Counted from the first letter of the stretch, positions 1 to 8,420 are shown. The stretch: DNA of 64,000 bases from an uncultured Muribaculum sp. (GCA_910578835.1 CAJTSK010000009.1:1-64000); one strand, 5' to 3'. Numbers and translations: made by a program. Notes: generated from the letters alone by a model not told the origin.

Positions 1-841
1 CTCTCGCACGTTCCTCCTTTTCGGCGATTTCGCTGTCAAGTTCCTCGCTGCGCCGTTGCTTCTCCTCGTTCCCGATTTGTAGCTTTTCATGTTCGGATTT
101 GGCATTGTCCGTTTCACGGATCGCGGCATCCCTGTCAGCTTCGGCTGCTTCCTTTTCCGCCTTTACCTGTTCGGCTTCCTGCTTCTGCTTGGCGATGATG
201 AAGTCGGCGCGTTCAAGATGCTCCTTTCCCGTCTGCTCCTTTGAGCTGCCCCTCTCCATGTTAAGACACTCAGCCAAGAGCGTCTGCATGTCGCTCATGG
301 CTTTCTCGTCCAGCTTGCAGGATTTTCCCGTGTCGTGGTTCATCCAGTCCCATACGATATGGGCGTGAAGGTTGGGCTTCCATGTGGCGGTCTCTCCGGG
401 AATTCCATAATGTCCCTCGTCACGGTGAATGAAGATTTGCAAAGCCGTGATTCCCCACCGCTCCTTACACACCTCGCAGAAATGCTGCAACTGCTCCAGC
501 GTGGTATCATCCTTGATTACCACGACACCCTCTTTGAGCGGAGTGCTGCCGCGCACGACGGTCACCTTTCCCGTCTTCTTATTCACACGCTCCCGGTCTT
601 TGGTCTGCATCGCCCGACCTGTCTTCTCCTTTACCATCGCGGCTATCTGATTGTAGCGTTCCGACAGCGATGTGCCGCCGAAATCAGGTGCCACCCATGT
701 CTCGTTTGCCGCCATGAGGTCGGTGCGGACATAGAACTTTTCCTTGCCGATATGTGCGAGGTATTCCGCTGTCCGCCTGTTGTGCGCCTCGCTGCTTCCG
801 ATGTTGCAGGGCTTGATGTTGATTGATGTCTTCTGTGCCAT
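1..841 (-). CDS. MobV-family relaxase (Pre/Mob), 3' end outside window
   Basis: Open from an ATG at 841 to the left edge without a stop, so about 280 N-terminal residues are visible. The protein begins MAQKTSINIKPCN. It carries HRDEGH at residues 139-144 and HAHIVWDW from 159, matching the metal-binding histidine motif of MobV/Pre plasmid-recombination relaxases, which nick oriT and pilot mobilizable elements. After about residue 200 it becomes a Lys/Glu-rich coiled coil, also typical of the family. The gene starts within a few bases of where homology to the neighbouring DHFR-like pseudogene stops. The family assignment is firm; the type of element is not determined because most of it lies outside the window. 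Confidence 0.85.
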   Translation of the reverse strand, partial: MAQKTSINIKPCNIGSSEAHNRRTAEYLAHIGKEKFYVRTDLMAANETWVAPDFGGTSLSERYNQIAAMVKEKTGRAMQTKDRERVNKKTGKVTVVRGSTPLKEGVVVIKDDTTLEQLQHFCEVCKERWGITALQIFIHRDEGHYGIPGETATWKPNLHAHIVWDWMNHDTGKSCKLDEKAMSDMQTLLAECLNMERGSSKEQTGKEHLERADFIIAKQKQEAEQVKAEKEAAEADRDAAIRETDNAKSEHEKLQIGNEEKQRRSEELDSEIAEKEERAR

Positions 842-845
842 AGGC

Positions 846-1086
846 ATGAGTAAAGACATACGTTTCGGCTTCCGGATATGGCCAACATTCAGGGGACAGC
901 TCCGTCACTATTTGGCCATAGGTTCGCTTACCCATTATCACAGTATCCACCGAGGCAAAAAAAAGGAGTATATGTGTCCAACATTTCTGCCGAATCATCC
1001 TGTCCTTTTATCCAGTGTACTGACTTTTGGGAGTCTGCTATATAACCGTCAAGACTTACAGCGATATACAATATTACTTTTCTCAT
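846..1086 (-). pseudogene. DHFR/RibD-C-like reductase, frameshifted and truncated
   Basis: From ATG 1086 the reading starts MRKVILYIAVSLDGYIADS, the N-terminus of small dihydrofolate-reductase-family (RibD C-terminal-like) proteins. At a run of eight A (957-964, plus strand) the frame breaks. Removing one base continues the family as ASVDTVIMGKRTYGQIV and on to YVFTH. Homology then stops near 846, about 80 residues into a family usually near 175-180 residues, exactly where the relaxase gene begins. So there are two lesions: a one-base homopolymer indel and a 3' truncation. A sequencing error could explain the first, and an assembly join the second. Confidence 0.75.
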
Positions 1087-1113
1087 ACTCAAAAATATGT
1101 TCTTGCTGGAATG

Positions 1114-1121
1114 CAAAAGTA
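1114..1121 (-). promoter_or_regulatory. Bacteroidota -7 box before DHFR-like pseudogene
   Basis: Minus-strand TACTTTTG fits TAnnTTTG and lies 27 nt upstream of the ATG at 1086. A TTG sits about 22 nt further upstream, a slightly long spacing for a -33 element. It would give the DHFR-like gene a promoter separate from the ABC-F gene. Confidence 0.4.
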
Positions 1122-1258
1122 GTGAAATTTCTACATCAAGCGACAATCAGCTTTCTAAGGCTTGTTTTCTGTCTTTTTGTTACGCATTTATACCTTTATT
1201 GTTCCCGGCAATTTATAATCAGCTCATTTTTAGAAACAATAATTACCTGACTGCTAAA

Positions 1259-2857
1259 TTAAGAAAAACATATTGTCCGCTCTATACCCACATCATGGAT
1301 GAATTGTTCGTCATGACTGACTACAAGCAATGTGCCTTTGTAGTTTTTCAATACCGCCGCCAGTATATCCATACTTGTAATATCGATATTATTAGTCGGC
1401 TCGTCTGCTATAATCATATCGGGCGCATTTTCACTTACAATCAGGTGACATAAGGCAAGTCGCATTTTCTCTCCGCCACTAAGACTTCCACACTTCTTAT
1501 CCCACGTGGAAGATGTAAACAAGAAACGGTTCAACAGCATCTTCAGCTCATGTTCCGGTCGCTTGGAGTCACAAGCCTCCAACTGACCGTAAACCGTCAA
1601 ATCATCATCAATGCTCGAATATTCTTGGTCAAGATACAATATGTTGAGGGCTTCATTGCGAAACATTTTTCCGCCTGTCGGCTGCAATGAGCCGGTTATC
1701 AGTTTGAGCAGCGTGCTTTTGCCACATCCGTTGTCTCCTTGAATCCGGATACGTTCACCGCTGAATATGGATATATCTAATGGATGTTGGCTCCACATTA
1801 CATCACGTCCGACATACCTGAAGGTGACATTTTTTGCTTCCACAAGTAGCTTCCTGCCGACCAAGGCAGAATTACCCATGTCGATTTTTATGCCCGTATA
1901 TTCATTGATTGATGAGCGTATTTCGTTTATCTCCCGTTTCATCGCGTCCATCTTTTCCTGTTGCACCTTATTCAATCGCGATGTTGTTGCTTCCGATTTG
2001 TCGCGCAACAGCCCCATGGAAATGCGTGCGACACATTTTTTCGCACTCTGTTTTTCACCTCTCGAAGCGTGTTTCTGTTGGCGCTCGATTGTTTTACGCG
2101 CAGACTTCTCGGCTTTAGCCAATTCTTTCTGTCGATTTTCCAGCTGCGTCACCTTAGCACATGTTTCCGCATCGACTGTTTCTCGATACGCGTCATAATT
2201 CATTGGATAAAACTGCATTCCGGTCGGAGACATTTCATAAATCTCAGAAAGCATGTTTAATAAAGTCCTGTCATGGCTTACAATGACAGTAGTACTGTTA
2301 GTGTGTGCGATGTATTCATACAGCAAAGCCCTGCCTGTCGCGTCAAGATGATTGGTCGGTTCATCCATCAATACAACGGATGGATTGAAAATATCCTGTC
2401 CGGCAAGAAACACTCTTGTTTTCTCGCCGCCGCTAAGGTTTCCCATAAGCATGTCAGGAGCAATATGTCCGATTTGCCATCTGGCAAAGGCTTCCGCCAA
2501 CCGTTCCGGAATGTCCCATTCATCGTTTAGCTGTTCATATTCTTTCTCTGTGCCCCTCCCGTCCAAGATGATTGACAATGCTCTTAACTTGTCAGCCAGT
2601 CCTAACGCTTCCGCAACACTCATGCCATCGAATTGCCCGAAATGCTGTGGTATCATGTACAGTGTACCATCAAACACGATGTTTCCCGTGGCAAGTGGAA
2701 TTTTTCCTGCCAATATTTTAAGAAGTGTAGACTTTCCTACACCATTATTCCCAATAATGGCGCATTTTTTCCCCGTAGATATGGAGAACGTGATGTCTTG
2801 AAAAAGTAAATCCTTATTGGGGTGTATATACGATAAACCTTGAACGAGCAAGCTCAT
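1259..2857 (-). CDS. ABC-F family ATPase, possible ribosome-protection protein
   Basis: Soluble protein of 532 residues with two ABC domains and no membrane segments. Domain 1 has Walker A GNNGVGKST (36-44), signature LSGGEKTR and Walker B VLMDEPTNHLD. Domain 2 has GDNGCGKST, LSGGEKMR and ADEPTNNID. A charged, helical linker joins them, as in ABC-F proteins that bind the ribosomal E site. Some family members give resistance to macrolides, lincosamides, streptogramins or phenicols; others are housekeeping. I choose ATG 2857 (MSLLVQGLSYI) over the in-frame TTG at 2869. The AT-rich acquired setting, own promoter and long leader favour a resistance-type role, but the drug class cannot be read from sequence. 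Confidence 0.85.
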   Translation of the reverse strand: MSLLVQGLSYIHPNKDLLFQDITFSISTGKKCAIIGNNGVGKSTLLKILAGKIPLATGNIVFDGTLYMIPQHFGQFDGMSVAEALGLADKLRALSIILDGRGTEKEYEQLNDEWDIPERLAEAFARWQIGHIAPDMLMGNLSGGEKTRVFLAGQDIFNPSVVLMDEPTNHLDATGRALLYEYIAHTNSTTVIVSHDRTLLNMLSEIYEMSPTGMQFYPMNYDAYRETVDAETCAKVTQLENRQKELAKAEKSARKTIERQQKHASRGEKQSAKKCVARISMGLLRDKSEATTSRLNKVQQEKMDAMKREINEIRSSINEYTGIKIDMGNSALVGRKLLVEAKNVTFRYVGRDVMWSQHPLDISIFSGERIRIQGDNGCGKSTLLKLITGSLQPTGGKMFRNEALNILYLDQEYSSIDDDLTVYGQLEACDSKRPEHELKMLLNRFLFTSSTWDKKCGSLSGGEKMRLALCHLIVSENAPDMIIADEPTNNIDITSMDILAAVLKNYKGTLLVVSHDEQFIHDVGIERTICFS

Positions 2858-2910
2858 AATTATTTGCAATTATTAAAATATAAAACAAAAAAACAGGGGA
2901 TACAGCATAA

Positions 2911-3001
2911 GTTATACACCGGGGCTTGACATAAATCCTGCCCACGCTCAAATTCATATTTCGTGTATAACCTTTCTTTTTACATGATTGCAAATAATCA
3001 T
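2911..3001 (-). promoter_or_regulatory. Candidate attenuation leader of the ABC-F gene
   Basis: The transcript before the ABC-F start contains a short ORF (3001 to 2954, peptide MIICNHVKRKVIHEI). Its codons 11-13 overlap one arm of a 9-bp inverted repeat: transcript GTTATACAC at 2971-2963, complement GTGTATAAC at 2919-2911. A run of seven T follows at 2893-2887. A stalled ribosome on the short ORF would keep the stem open. Leader-peptide control is known for several ABC-F resistance genes. That this one works that way is inference; I see no strong terminator stem directly before the T-run. Confidence 0.35.
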
Positions 3002-3007
3002 TTTATG

Positions 3008-3039
3008 CAAAGATATTACTTTATAGCAACTTCTCAAAA
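3008..3039 (-). promoter_or_regulatory. Bacteroidota promoter for ABC-F transcript
   Basis: Minus strand: TTTTG at 3039-3035, 19 nt, then TATCTTTG at 3015-3008. This fits the sigma-ABfr consensus TTTG-N19-21-TAnnTTTG closely. Transcription would start near 3004, giving a leader of about 145 nt before the ABC-F ATG at 2857. Confidence 0.65.
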
Positions 3040-3254
3040 TGAAACATCGCTCTTTTTTCATAAAAAGCGCAGCCGTAGAAACGCGATGAAATCCCGGCAG
3101 TAACTTTCGCCTACAGGGACCGCTCTTCTACTATGACAAATCTCATATACAAATCAAGAATACTGAAGATTACATATTGCGCTGTCTGATTTAATAATCG
3201 GGAGTGGGAGTGCTCACACAGATTATGTATCTTGTGGAAAAAAACGCAATTCAG

Positions 3255-4487
3255 ATGGCTTCTATTAAAGTAAAATTCCGCCCGTCGACTATCGAAGGTC
3301 GCGAAGGCACAATCTACTATCAGATTATCCACGAACGGAAAGTGCGCCAATTGCTATCACCTTACAAGATATTGCCGGAAGAATGGAATGAAAATCGCGC
3401 GACTCCAACCGGCGGCAAAGACCAGGAGCGCAGAAACAAAATCGCCGCCATACGTGAACAGATTCACCTCGACCTCGAACGATTTCACAAAATCAACCGG
3501 CGCATAGAGGCAAGGGGCATATCATTTTCGGTAGATGACCTTATTGATGAATTTAACATCTACGTTCATGAGTATTCGCTATTCAATTTCATGGAGAATA
3601 TCATCGCCAGGCTAAAGCTAAACGGCAAGGTGCGCACAGCGGAGACTTACAAGGCGGCACTTAACAGTTTCAGGAAATTTCTGGTCAGCGGCTCGATGGA
3701 TGCGCGATGCCGGCTCGATGCCGATATCATGCTCGACAACATCACTCCCGACGTGATGGAGCGCTACGAAGCATGGCAAAATCTGCGCGGCGTATTGCCC
3801 AATACGATTTCTTTCTACACCAGGATACTCCGCGCTGTCTATAACCGCGCTGTCGAGTATGAGATAATCGAAAACCGCAATCCGTTTCGCCACGTTTACA
3901 CAGGGGTGGACAAGACTATCAAACGCGCCCTGCCACTAAAGCAGATAAAGCGTATCAAGGGGCTCGACCTTACCGGCAAGCCTCATCTCGATTACGCCCG
4001 CGACATGTTTCTCATGAGCTTTTTCCTGCGTGGCATGAGCTTTATCGACATGGCATTTCTCCGCAAGACCGACCTCAAAAACGGCTATATCACCTACCGG
4101 CGACGCAAAACCGGTCAACAGCTCACGATAAAATGGACCAAGGAGATGCAGACGGTGCTTGACAAATATCCTCGCAACGCAAGCGACTATCTGCTCCCGA
4201 TAATAAAGACACCGGGCAACAACGAGCGATATGTGTATCGCAACGCAAGCTACACAATCAACCACAATCTGAAAACAATTGCCGACATGACCGACATAAA
4301 CATACCGCTCACACTATATGTGGCTCGCCATAGCTGGGCATCAGCAGCCAAAGCTAAAGGCATCCCGGTAGGAGTGATTAGCGAAGGCATGGGTCACGAC
4401 TCGGAGACAACAACACTGATATATCTTGCATCGCTCGACACCTCGGTGGTAGACCGCGCAAACTCACTGATACTCGCGTCACTATAA
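3255..4487 (+). CDS. Tyrosine recombinase / site-specific integrase
   Basis: Protein of 410 residues. I choose ATG 3255 (MASIKVKFRPSTIEG), the usual start of Bacteroidales integrases of this type, rather than the upstream GTG 3204 or ATG 3225. Layout is an N-terminal arm-binding domain, a SAM-like core-binding domain (about 100-200) and a C-terminal catalytic domain. Catalytic parts visible are the first Arg in FFLRGMSFIDM, the ARHSW box, the GH of EGMGHDS and the nucleophile Tyr in TLIYLASL. Such enzymes integrate elements or invert promoters and surface-protein genes. Its composition matches the chromosome rather than the AT-rich patch to its left, so it may not belong to that element. No invertible repeats were found nearby. 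Confidence 0.9.
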   Translation: MASIKVKFRPSTIEGREGTIYYQIIHERKVRQLLSPYKILPEEWNENRATPTGGKDQERRNKIAAIREQIHLDLERFHKINRRIEARGISFSVDDLIDEFNIYVHEYSLFNFMENIIARLKLNGKVRTAETYKAALNSFRKFLVSGSMDARCRLDADIMLDNITPDVMERYEAWQNLRGVLPNTISFYTRILRAVYNRAVEYEIIENRNPFRHVYTGVDKTIKRALPLKQIKRIKGLDLTGKPHLDYARDMFLMSFFLRGMSFIDMAFLRKTDLKNGYITYRRRKTGQQLTIKWTKEMQTVLDKYPRNASDYLLPIIKTPGNNERYVYRNASYTINHNLKTIADMTDINIPLTLYVARHSWASAAKAKGIPVGVISEGMGHDSETTTLIYLASLDTSVVDRANSLILASL

Positions 4488-4489
4488 CA

Positions 4490-4521
4490 TTTTCCCCTTG
4501 ATAGTCACGTCAAGGGGAAAA
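4490..4521. terminator. Perfect 12-bp hairpin after the integrase
   Basis: TTTTCCCCTTGA (4490-4501) and TCAAGGGGAAAA (4510-4521) form a perfect stem around an 8-nt loop, starting 2 bases after the integrase stop. The A/T flanks let it act in both directions, but no long T-run follows on the plus strand. Confidence 0.7.
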
Positions 4522-4568
4522 TATCATGTCCATATGGATTAAATCGGTCGACTTTGCCGAATTATTCC

Positions 4569-4576
4569 TATATTTG
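4569..4576 (+). promoter_or_regulatory. -7 box before plug-only gene
   Basis: TATATTTG fits TAnnTTTG and ends 19 nt before the ATG at 4596. The only upstream TTTG (4553-4556) is too close (12 nt), so no convincing -33 element is visible. Confidence 0.4.
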
Positions 4577-4595
4577 CAGAAAACCATCATTTATC

Positions 4596-5282
4596 ATGAG
4601 ATACATATTGAGCATACTTATCCTTGTAGTAAGTGGAATCGTTGCAGCCCACAGCGAGGAGATTCCTTTTAACGGTCTTATTGTCGACGGTCATGGAAAT
4701 CCTGTCAACAAAGCCAAAATATGGATAACCGATGAAGGCAGCTACGCATCGACCGACAAGCACGGACGATTCGGACTCAGCGAGGTCAGCCCTACCGATA
4801 CGCTCAATATAAAAATCAAGAAAGAAGTCTACCGCGTTGCGGTCAACGGGCGAAAATCAATAAAAATCACAGTTATAGACACCGGCATAAAATCAGTCAA
4901 CGAAGAGCCGGAGATAATGGACATGGGATATGGATATGTGAAACGCCGCGAACGCGTCAATGCAAGCTCCGGGATATCAGGCGCAAGGCTTCGCGCCACA
5001 GGTCAAAGCGACATATTAAAAGCACTTAGCGGACTTGTGCCCGGGCTCAATGTCAGAGGGAGCGCCAGAGGAGGCGACCAAAGCGTAACCATACGCGGAA
5101 TCCACAGCATAAATTCATCCAACGAGCCGCTCTATATCGTCGACGAGCTCCCGGTAAGCACACTTGATGGCATAAACATTTATGATGTAGAGCGGGTGGA
5201 GGTACTCAAAGACGCCCCGATTTACGGGTCGCGCGGTGCCAATGGCGCTATCATAGTGACCACCAAACGAGGAAAACCATAA
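4596..5282 (+). CDS. Secreted carboxypeptidase-like/TonB plug-domain protein without barrel
   Basis: 228 residues from ATG 4596 (MRYILSILILVVSG, a signal peptide). A carboxypeptidase-D regulatory-like beta domain (about 25-90) is followed by a TonB-receptor plug (about 115-228) with the SusC-type signatures TIRGIHSIN and GANGAIIVTTKRG. The ORF then stops where a SusC-like receptor would start its 22-strand barrel. This is a clean stop: the next gene begins 20 nt later and no barrel remnant follows. Free plug proteins of this size exist in Bacteroidales, with unknown function. It likely shares a transcript with the GH8 gene. It cannot itself be a transporter; it might bind a ligand or another receptor. 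Confidence 0.8.
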   Translation: MRYILSILILVVSGIVAAHSEEIPFNGLIVDGHGNPVNKAKIWITDEGSYASTDKHGRFGLSEVSPTDTLNIKIKKEVYRVAVNGRKSIKITVIDTGIKSVNEEPEIMDMGYGYVKRRERVNASSGISGARLRATGQSDILKALSGLVPGLNVRGSARGGDQSVTIRGIHSINSSNEPLYIVDELPVSTLDGINIYDVERVEVLKDAPIYGSRGANGAIIVTTKRGKP

Positions 5283-5302
5283 GACCAAATATTTATCACA
5301 CA

Positions 5303-6514
5303 ATGAAAAATCTTAGATGTACAATTTTGTTGAGCACAGTTCTTGCCACAGCCTCTTGCTGTGCAGAAAACCTGTTTCACACAATGCTTGGCAAAACCGA
5401 GGAAGAGACAAAGGAAAAAATCGAAAACACCTGGAATCATTTCTTTACGCCGGGCGACTTGTCAAAGTATGAAGCCGACGGTCAGCGCAGCTTCTACTAT
5501 CTTGACGGCGACGATAAAGGATTTGTCATGGACACCGGCAACAACGATGTGCGCACTGAAGGGATGTCATATGGCATGATTATAAGCGTCCAGCTTGATA
5601 AGCGCGACGAGTTTGACCGCCTTTGGAAATGGAGCAAAGAGCATATGGCGTATGAAGCCGGCTCTCCATGGGACGGATATTTCTGCTGGCAATGTGACCC
5701 CAAGGGCAAGAAACTCGGAGGCAGCAACGCCTCTGACGGGGAGATATATTACGTCACAGCACTATTCCTTGCCGGGAAACGCTGGAACGAGCCTGAATAC
5801 ACACGCGAGGCAAACGAAATATTACACAAAGTAATGTCGAAAACAGGAAATGTCACAGGTGTCTACGACCTCTTTGACCGCGACAAGAAGATGGTGACTT
5901 TCGTACCCGACAAACTCGGCTACGGCTTCAGCGACCCGTCCTACCACCTCCCGGCATTTCTTGATTACTGGGCGGAAAATGCCGACTCCGACTGCGATTT
6001 CTGGAGCGAGGCGGCAGAGGCGGCGCGTGACCATCTGATAGCAAGTGCCCATCCGGTGACAGGTCTTCACCCCGATTACAGCAACTACGACGGCACACCC
6101 TACCGCTGGCCTCACGCCGGATATGATACATCGGTCTACATGTATGACGCCATACGCTGTGCCATGAACATAGGCATGGACTATTACCTCACGGGCAAAG
6201 ACACCCGCAGACAAAGCGAGGTCATCGACCGCCTGCTCCGCTTTTTTCAAAACGACGGATGTATCCACGGACATTTCTCACTTGACGGCAAAAACGCCTT
6301 CGGCTCATATTCGCGCGGCATGACCGGCTCTAATGCAGTCGGGGCGATAGCACTCGCCAAATCAGAAGACCCTGACCGACGCGCCATCGCCACCGAATTT
6401 ATTCAGCGATTTTGGGATGCCGAACCCCCGACAGGAAAATTCCGCTACTATGAAGGGATGGTCTATTTCCTGTCATTGCTACATGTATCGGGCTATTTCA
6501 CCCTTGACTTCTGA
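5303..6514 (+). CDS. Glycoside hydrolase family 8, Rex-like exo-oligoxylanase
   Basis: 403 residues with a signal peptide; LATASCC may be a lipobox, so it may be a lipoprotein. The (alpha/alpha)6 GH8 signature is clear. RTEGMSYGM contains the expected general acid (Glu86), followed by SPWDGYFCW and ASDGEIYYVTALFLAGKRW, close to reducing-end xylose-releasing exo-oligoxylanases (EC 3.2.1.156). Those enzymes remove xylose from the reducing end of xylo-oligosaccharides. Length is normal for the subgroup. It follows the plug-only gene by 20 nt and converges on the metal permease with a 13-nt gap and no visible terminator. Family assignment is firm; the exact substrate is inferred. Confidence 0.88.
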   Translation: MKNLRCTILLSTVLATASCCAENLFHTMLGKTEEETKEKIENTWNHFFTPGDLSKYEADGQRSFYYLDGDDKGFVMDTGNNDVRTEGMSYGMIISVQLDKRDEFDRLWKWSKEHMAYEAGSPWDGYFCWQCDPKGKKLGGSNASDGEIYYVTALFLAGKRWNEPEYTREANEILHKVMSKTGNVTGVYDLFDRDKKMVTFVPDKLGYGFSDPSYHLPAFLDYWAENADSDCDFWSEAAEAARDHLIASAHPVTGLHPDYSNYDGTPYRWPHAGYDTSVYMYDAIRCAMNIGMDYYLTGKDTRRQSEVIDRLLRFFQNDGCIHGHFSLDGKNAFGSYSRGMTGSNAVGAIALAKSEDPDRRAIATEFIQRFWDAEPPTGKFRYYEGMVYFLSLLHVSGYFTLDF

Positions 6515-6527
6515 CCGCCGCGGCATG

Positions 6528-7778
6528 TCAGGCATCAACGGGGTCAAATCCGATTTCTCGTATCTTTTCGATAACCGCGTCACGGTCATGCTCACCCTCG
6601 ACCACGGCAACCCCGGAAGGAAGGTCGACGGTCACTGAAGTCACGCCCTCTATACGGGCAAGATTTTTCTCTACGGTAGCCTTGCAATGTGCGCAGCTCA
6701 TCCCTTTGATATGATACTCTGCTGTCATGTCGGTAAAATTTTTATGTCTGTTTTTATATCGGTTATAAATCTGAAACAAAAATGCCACCACGAGCAGCCC
6801 CACCAGTATTGCCGAGCATACAGTGTCAAACAACGACAATGAGCTGACATCGCCGTGACACGCGCCATGTGCGGCAGCAAGCGGAGCGGTAAACCACTCA
6901 CGCGGAAGCAGATAGTCAATTGCCAGTCCAAAAGCGATTGAGCCTGCGATGATTGAGCCAAGGTAGACCGCTGCGCTCCGCTTGCCCATTGTGCGCGAAA
7001 TCACCGTGACCGAGGCAAAATTGGCAGCCGGGCCCGCCATCAGCAGCACTAACGCCGTGCCGGGAGACAACCCTTTAAGCATGAGCGACAATGCGATAGG
7101 AATAGAGCCTGTCGCACATACATACATCGGCACCGCGACCACTACCACGGCAAGCATCGCGAGAAGCGGACGGTCGGCAAGCGACACAAAAAATCCTGAC
7201 GGCACACATACGGTAATCAACGCAGCAATGACAAGCCCTATGACAAGCCATTTGCCTATGCTCTGCACCATCTGGAAAAATCCGTAATAGAGCGCTTTCC
7301 TGATTTTTCCCGGCAATGACAAGGCTGTGGACTCATCGCCACCGGCATCAACGCTACACACCCCGCCCTCTACGTAATTCTTCTCAGAAGCGCCTACAAG
7401 ACAGCCACCGGCAAATGCCGTGACAAGCGCGGCAACCGGACGCACTACAGCAAAAGCAGGACCAAGCAGGGAATATGTGGCGGTAATGCTGTCGACTCCT
7501 GTCTGAGGCGTAGCAATCAGAAATGAAGAAGACGCGGCACTTGACGCACCATTGCGCTTCATAGCCACAGCCGTAGGCAACACCCCACATGAGCAAAGCG
7601 GCAGCGGTATGCCGACCAGTGCTGCCTTAACCACCGAGCGCCAGCCCGACCCTGAAAGATGACGGCTCATTACCCTTGGCGGGACAAACGCGTGGAGCAG
7701 TCCCGCAATAAGAAATCCAAGCAAGATGTAAGGCGACATCTCGTTGAGCATATAAAGTAAAGTATGTAAAATTTCCAT
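6528..7778 (-). CDS. SO_0444-type Cu/Zn efflux permease with C-terminal HMA domain
   Basis: 416 residues. The N-terminal 330 or so form a polytopic permease (DUF318/ArsP-like) with the family signature PLPLCSCGVLPTA and repeated small-residue helices, as in SO_0444-family metal exporters. A short basic stretch links to an HMA metal-binding domain with GMSCAHC (about residues 350-416). The HMA domain probably captures Cu, Zn or a similar ion for export. It lies downstream of, and in line with, the AraC-type gene that has its own CxxC domain, so the pair looks like a sensor and exporter unit. The start ATG 7778 sits only 4 nt after a -7 box. Confidence 0.85.
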   Translation of the reverse strand: MEILHTLLYMLNEMSPYILLGFLIAGLLHAFVPPRVMSRHLSGSGWRSVVKAALVGIPLPLCSCGVLPTAVAMKRNGASSAASSSFLIATPQTGVDSITATYSLLGPAFAVVRPVAALVTAFAGGCLVGASEKNYVEGGVCSVDAGGDESTALSLPGKIRKALYYGFFQMVQSIGKWLVIGLVIAALITVCVPSGFFVSLADRPLLAMLAVVVVAVPMYVCATGSIPIALSLMLKGLSPGTALVLLMAGPAANFASVTVISRTMGKRSAAVYLGSIIAGSIAFGLAIDYLLPREWFTAPLAAAHGACHGDVSSLSLFDTVCSAILVGLLVVAFLFQIYNRYKNRHKNFTDMTAEYHIKGMSCAHCKATVEKNLARIEGVTSVTVDLPSGVAVVEGEHDRDAVIEKIREIGFDPVDA

Positions 7779-7782
7779 AGTG

Positions 7783-7790
7783 CAAAGTTA
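7783..7790 (-). promoter_or_regulatory. -7 box abutting the permease start
   Basis: Minus-strand TAACTTTG lies 4 nt before ATG 7778, predicting a leaderless or near-leaderless mRNA. The -33 region lacks a clear TTTG, which would suit an activator-dependent promoter. Confidence 0.45.
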
Positions 7791-7862
7791 CTGCACCCCG
7801 GAAGACAGAACGTTACACTATTTTACAAAAATATTGCATATTGAAGAGGTATCACCCTTTGC

Positions 7863-8420
7863 TCACACCTTGTCAAGAGGTGTGCGGCGTGGTGTGCTGT
7901 CACGGTATTCGGTAGGAGTCATGCCGGTCTCGGCGTGAAATTGGCGTGAGAGATGCGCGGCACTGCTGTAGCCGGCAGCATCGGCAATCTCCGATACTGT
8001 CTTTTCGCCGTAAGCGAGCAATTCCTTTACATACTCGATTTTCTGGGCGATATAATAGCGTTCAATCGTGCGACCCTCATTGTCGGCAAACACGCGCCCG
8101 AGTGTGCGGTAATCCACCCCGAGCCGCCCGGAGAGATAAGCCGAAAGCTTCATCCTGACATTCACACCGCCATCACGGACAAACAGGATGACCTCACCCT
8201 TTACACGCTCCACGAGTGAAGAATCGCGGTCGCGCAGAAGCTCAAACCCCTCCTCCACAAGCATCTCGCCAAGGCGCACCAGTTCATCGTCGGAAAGCGG
8301 CGTGTAGAGAGACACCCTCCCCATCGTCACGGAAGCATGAGGATAGCCCAACCGCGCCATGACCTCGCCCACGACCTTTATACACCGGTCACACACCATA
8401 TTTTTTACAGCTATCTCCAT
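7863..8420 (-). CDS. AraC-family regulator with N-terminal CxxC metal-sensor-like domain
   Basis: 185 residues from ATG 8420 (MEIAVKNMVCDRCIK). The first 70 or so residues resemble a degenerate HMA fold with a CDRC pair, in place of the usual AraC sugar-binding cupin. Residues about 85-185 carry the two helix-turn-helix motifs (TVSEIADAAGYSSAAHLSRQ, then TGMTPTEYR). It precedes the metal exporter by 84 nt on the same strand, so it probably controls that exporter in response to a thiophilic metal. Metal identity is inferred only. An in-frame upstream TTG at 8438 is excluded because it lies before the promoter. Confidence 0.82.
   Translation of the reverse strand: MEIAVKNMVCDRCIKVVGEVMARLGYPHASVTMGRVSLYTPLSDDELVRLGEMLVEEGFELLRDRDSSLVERVKGEVILFVRDGGVNVRMKLSAYLSGRLGVDYRTLGRVFADNEGRTIERYYIAQKIEYVKELLAYGEKTVSEIADAAGYSSAAHLSRQFHAETGMTPTEYRDSTPRRTPLDKV

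Larger units (their letters stand above)
2858..3254. other. Intergenic region between ABC-F gene and integrase
   Basis: About 400 AT-rich bases between divergent genes. The left part holds the minus-strand promoter, short ORF and inverted repeat of the ABC-F leader. From about 3050 the composition shifts toward that of the chromosome, which I take as the approximate right edge of the acquired patch. I see no clear direct repeat, att site or promoter for the integrase here, nor any coding sequence beyond the short leader ORF. Confidence 0.5.

Noticed and set aside
4490..4521. Perfect inverted repeat next to the integrase, considered as an att or inversion site
   Set aside because: It lies 2 nt after the stop, has terminator shape, and no second copy was found in the neighbourhood.
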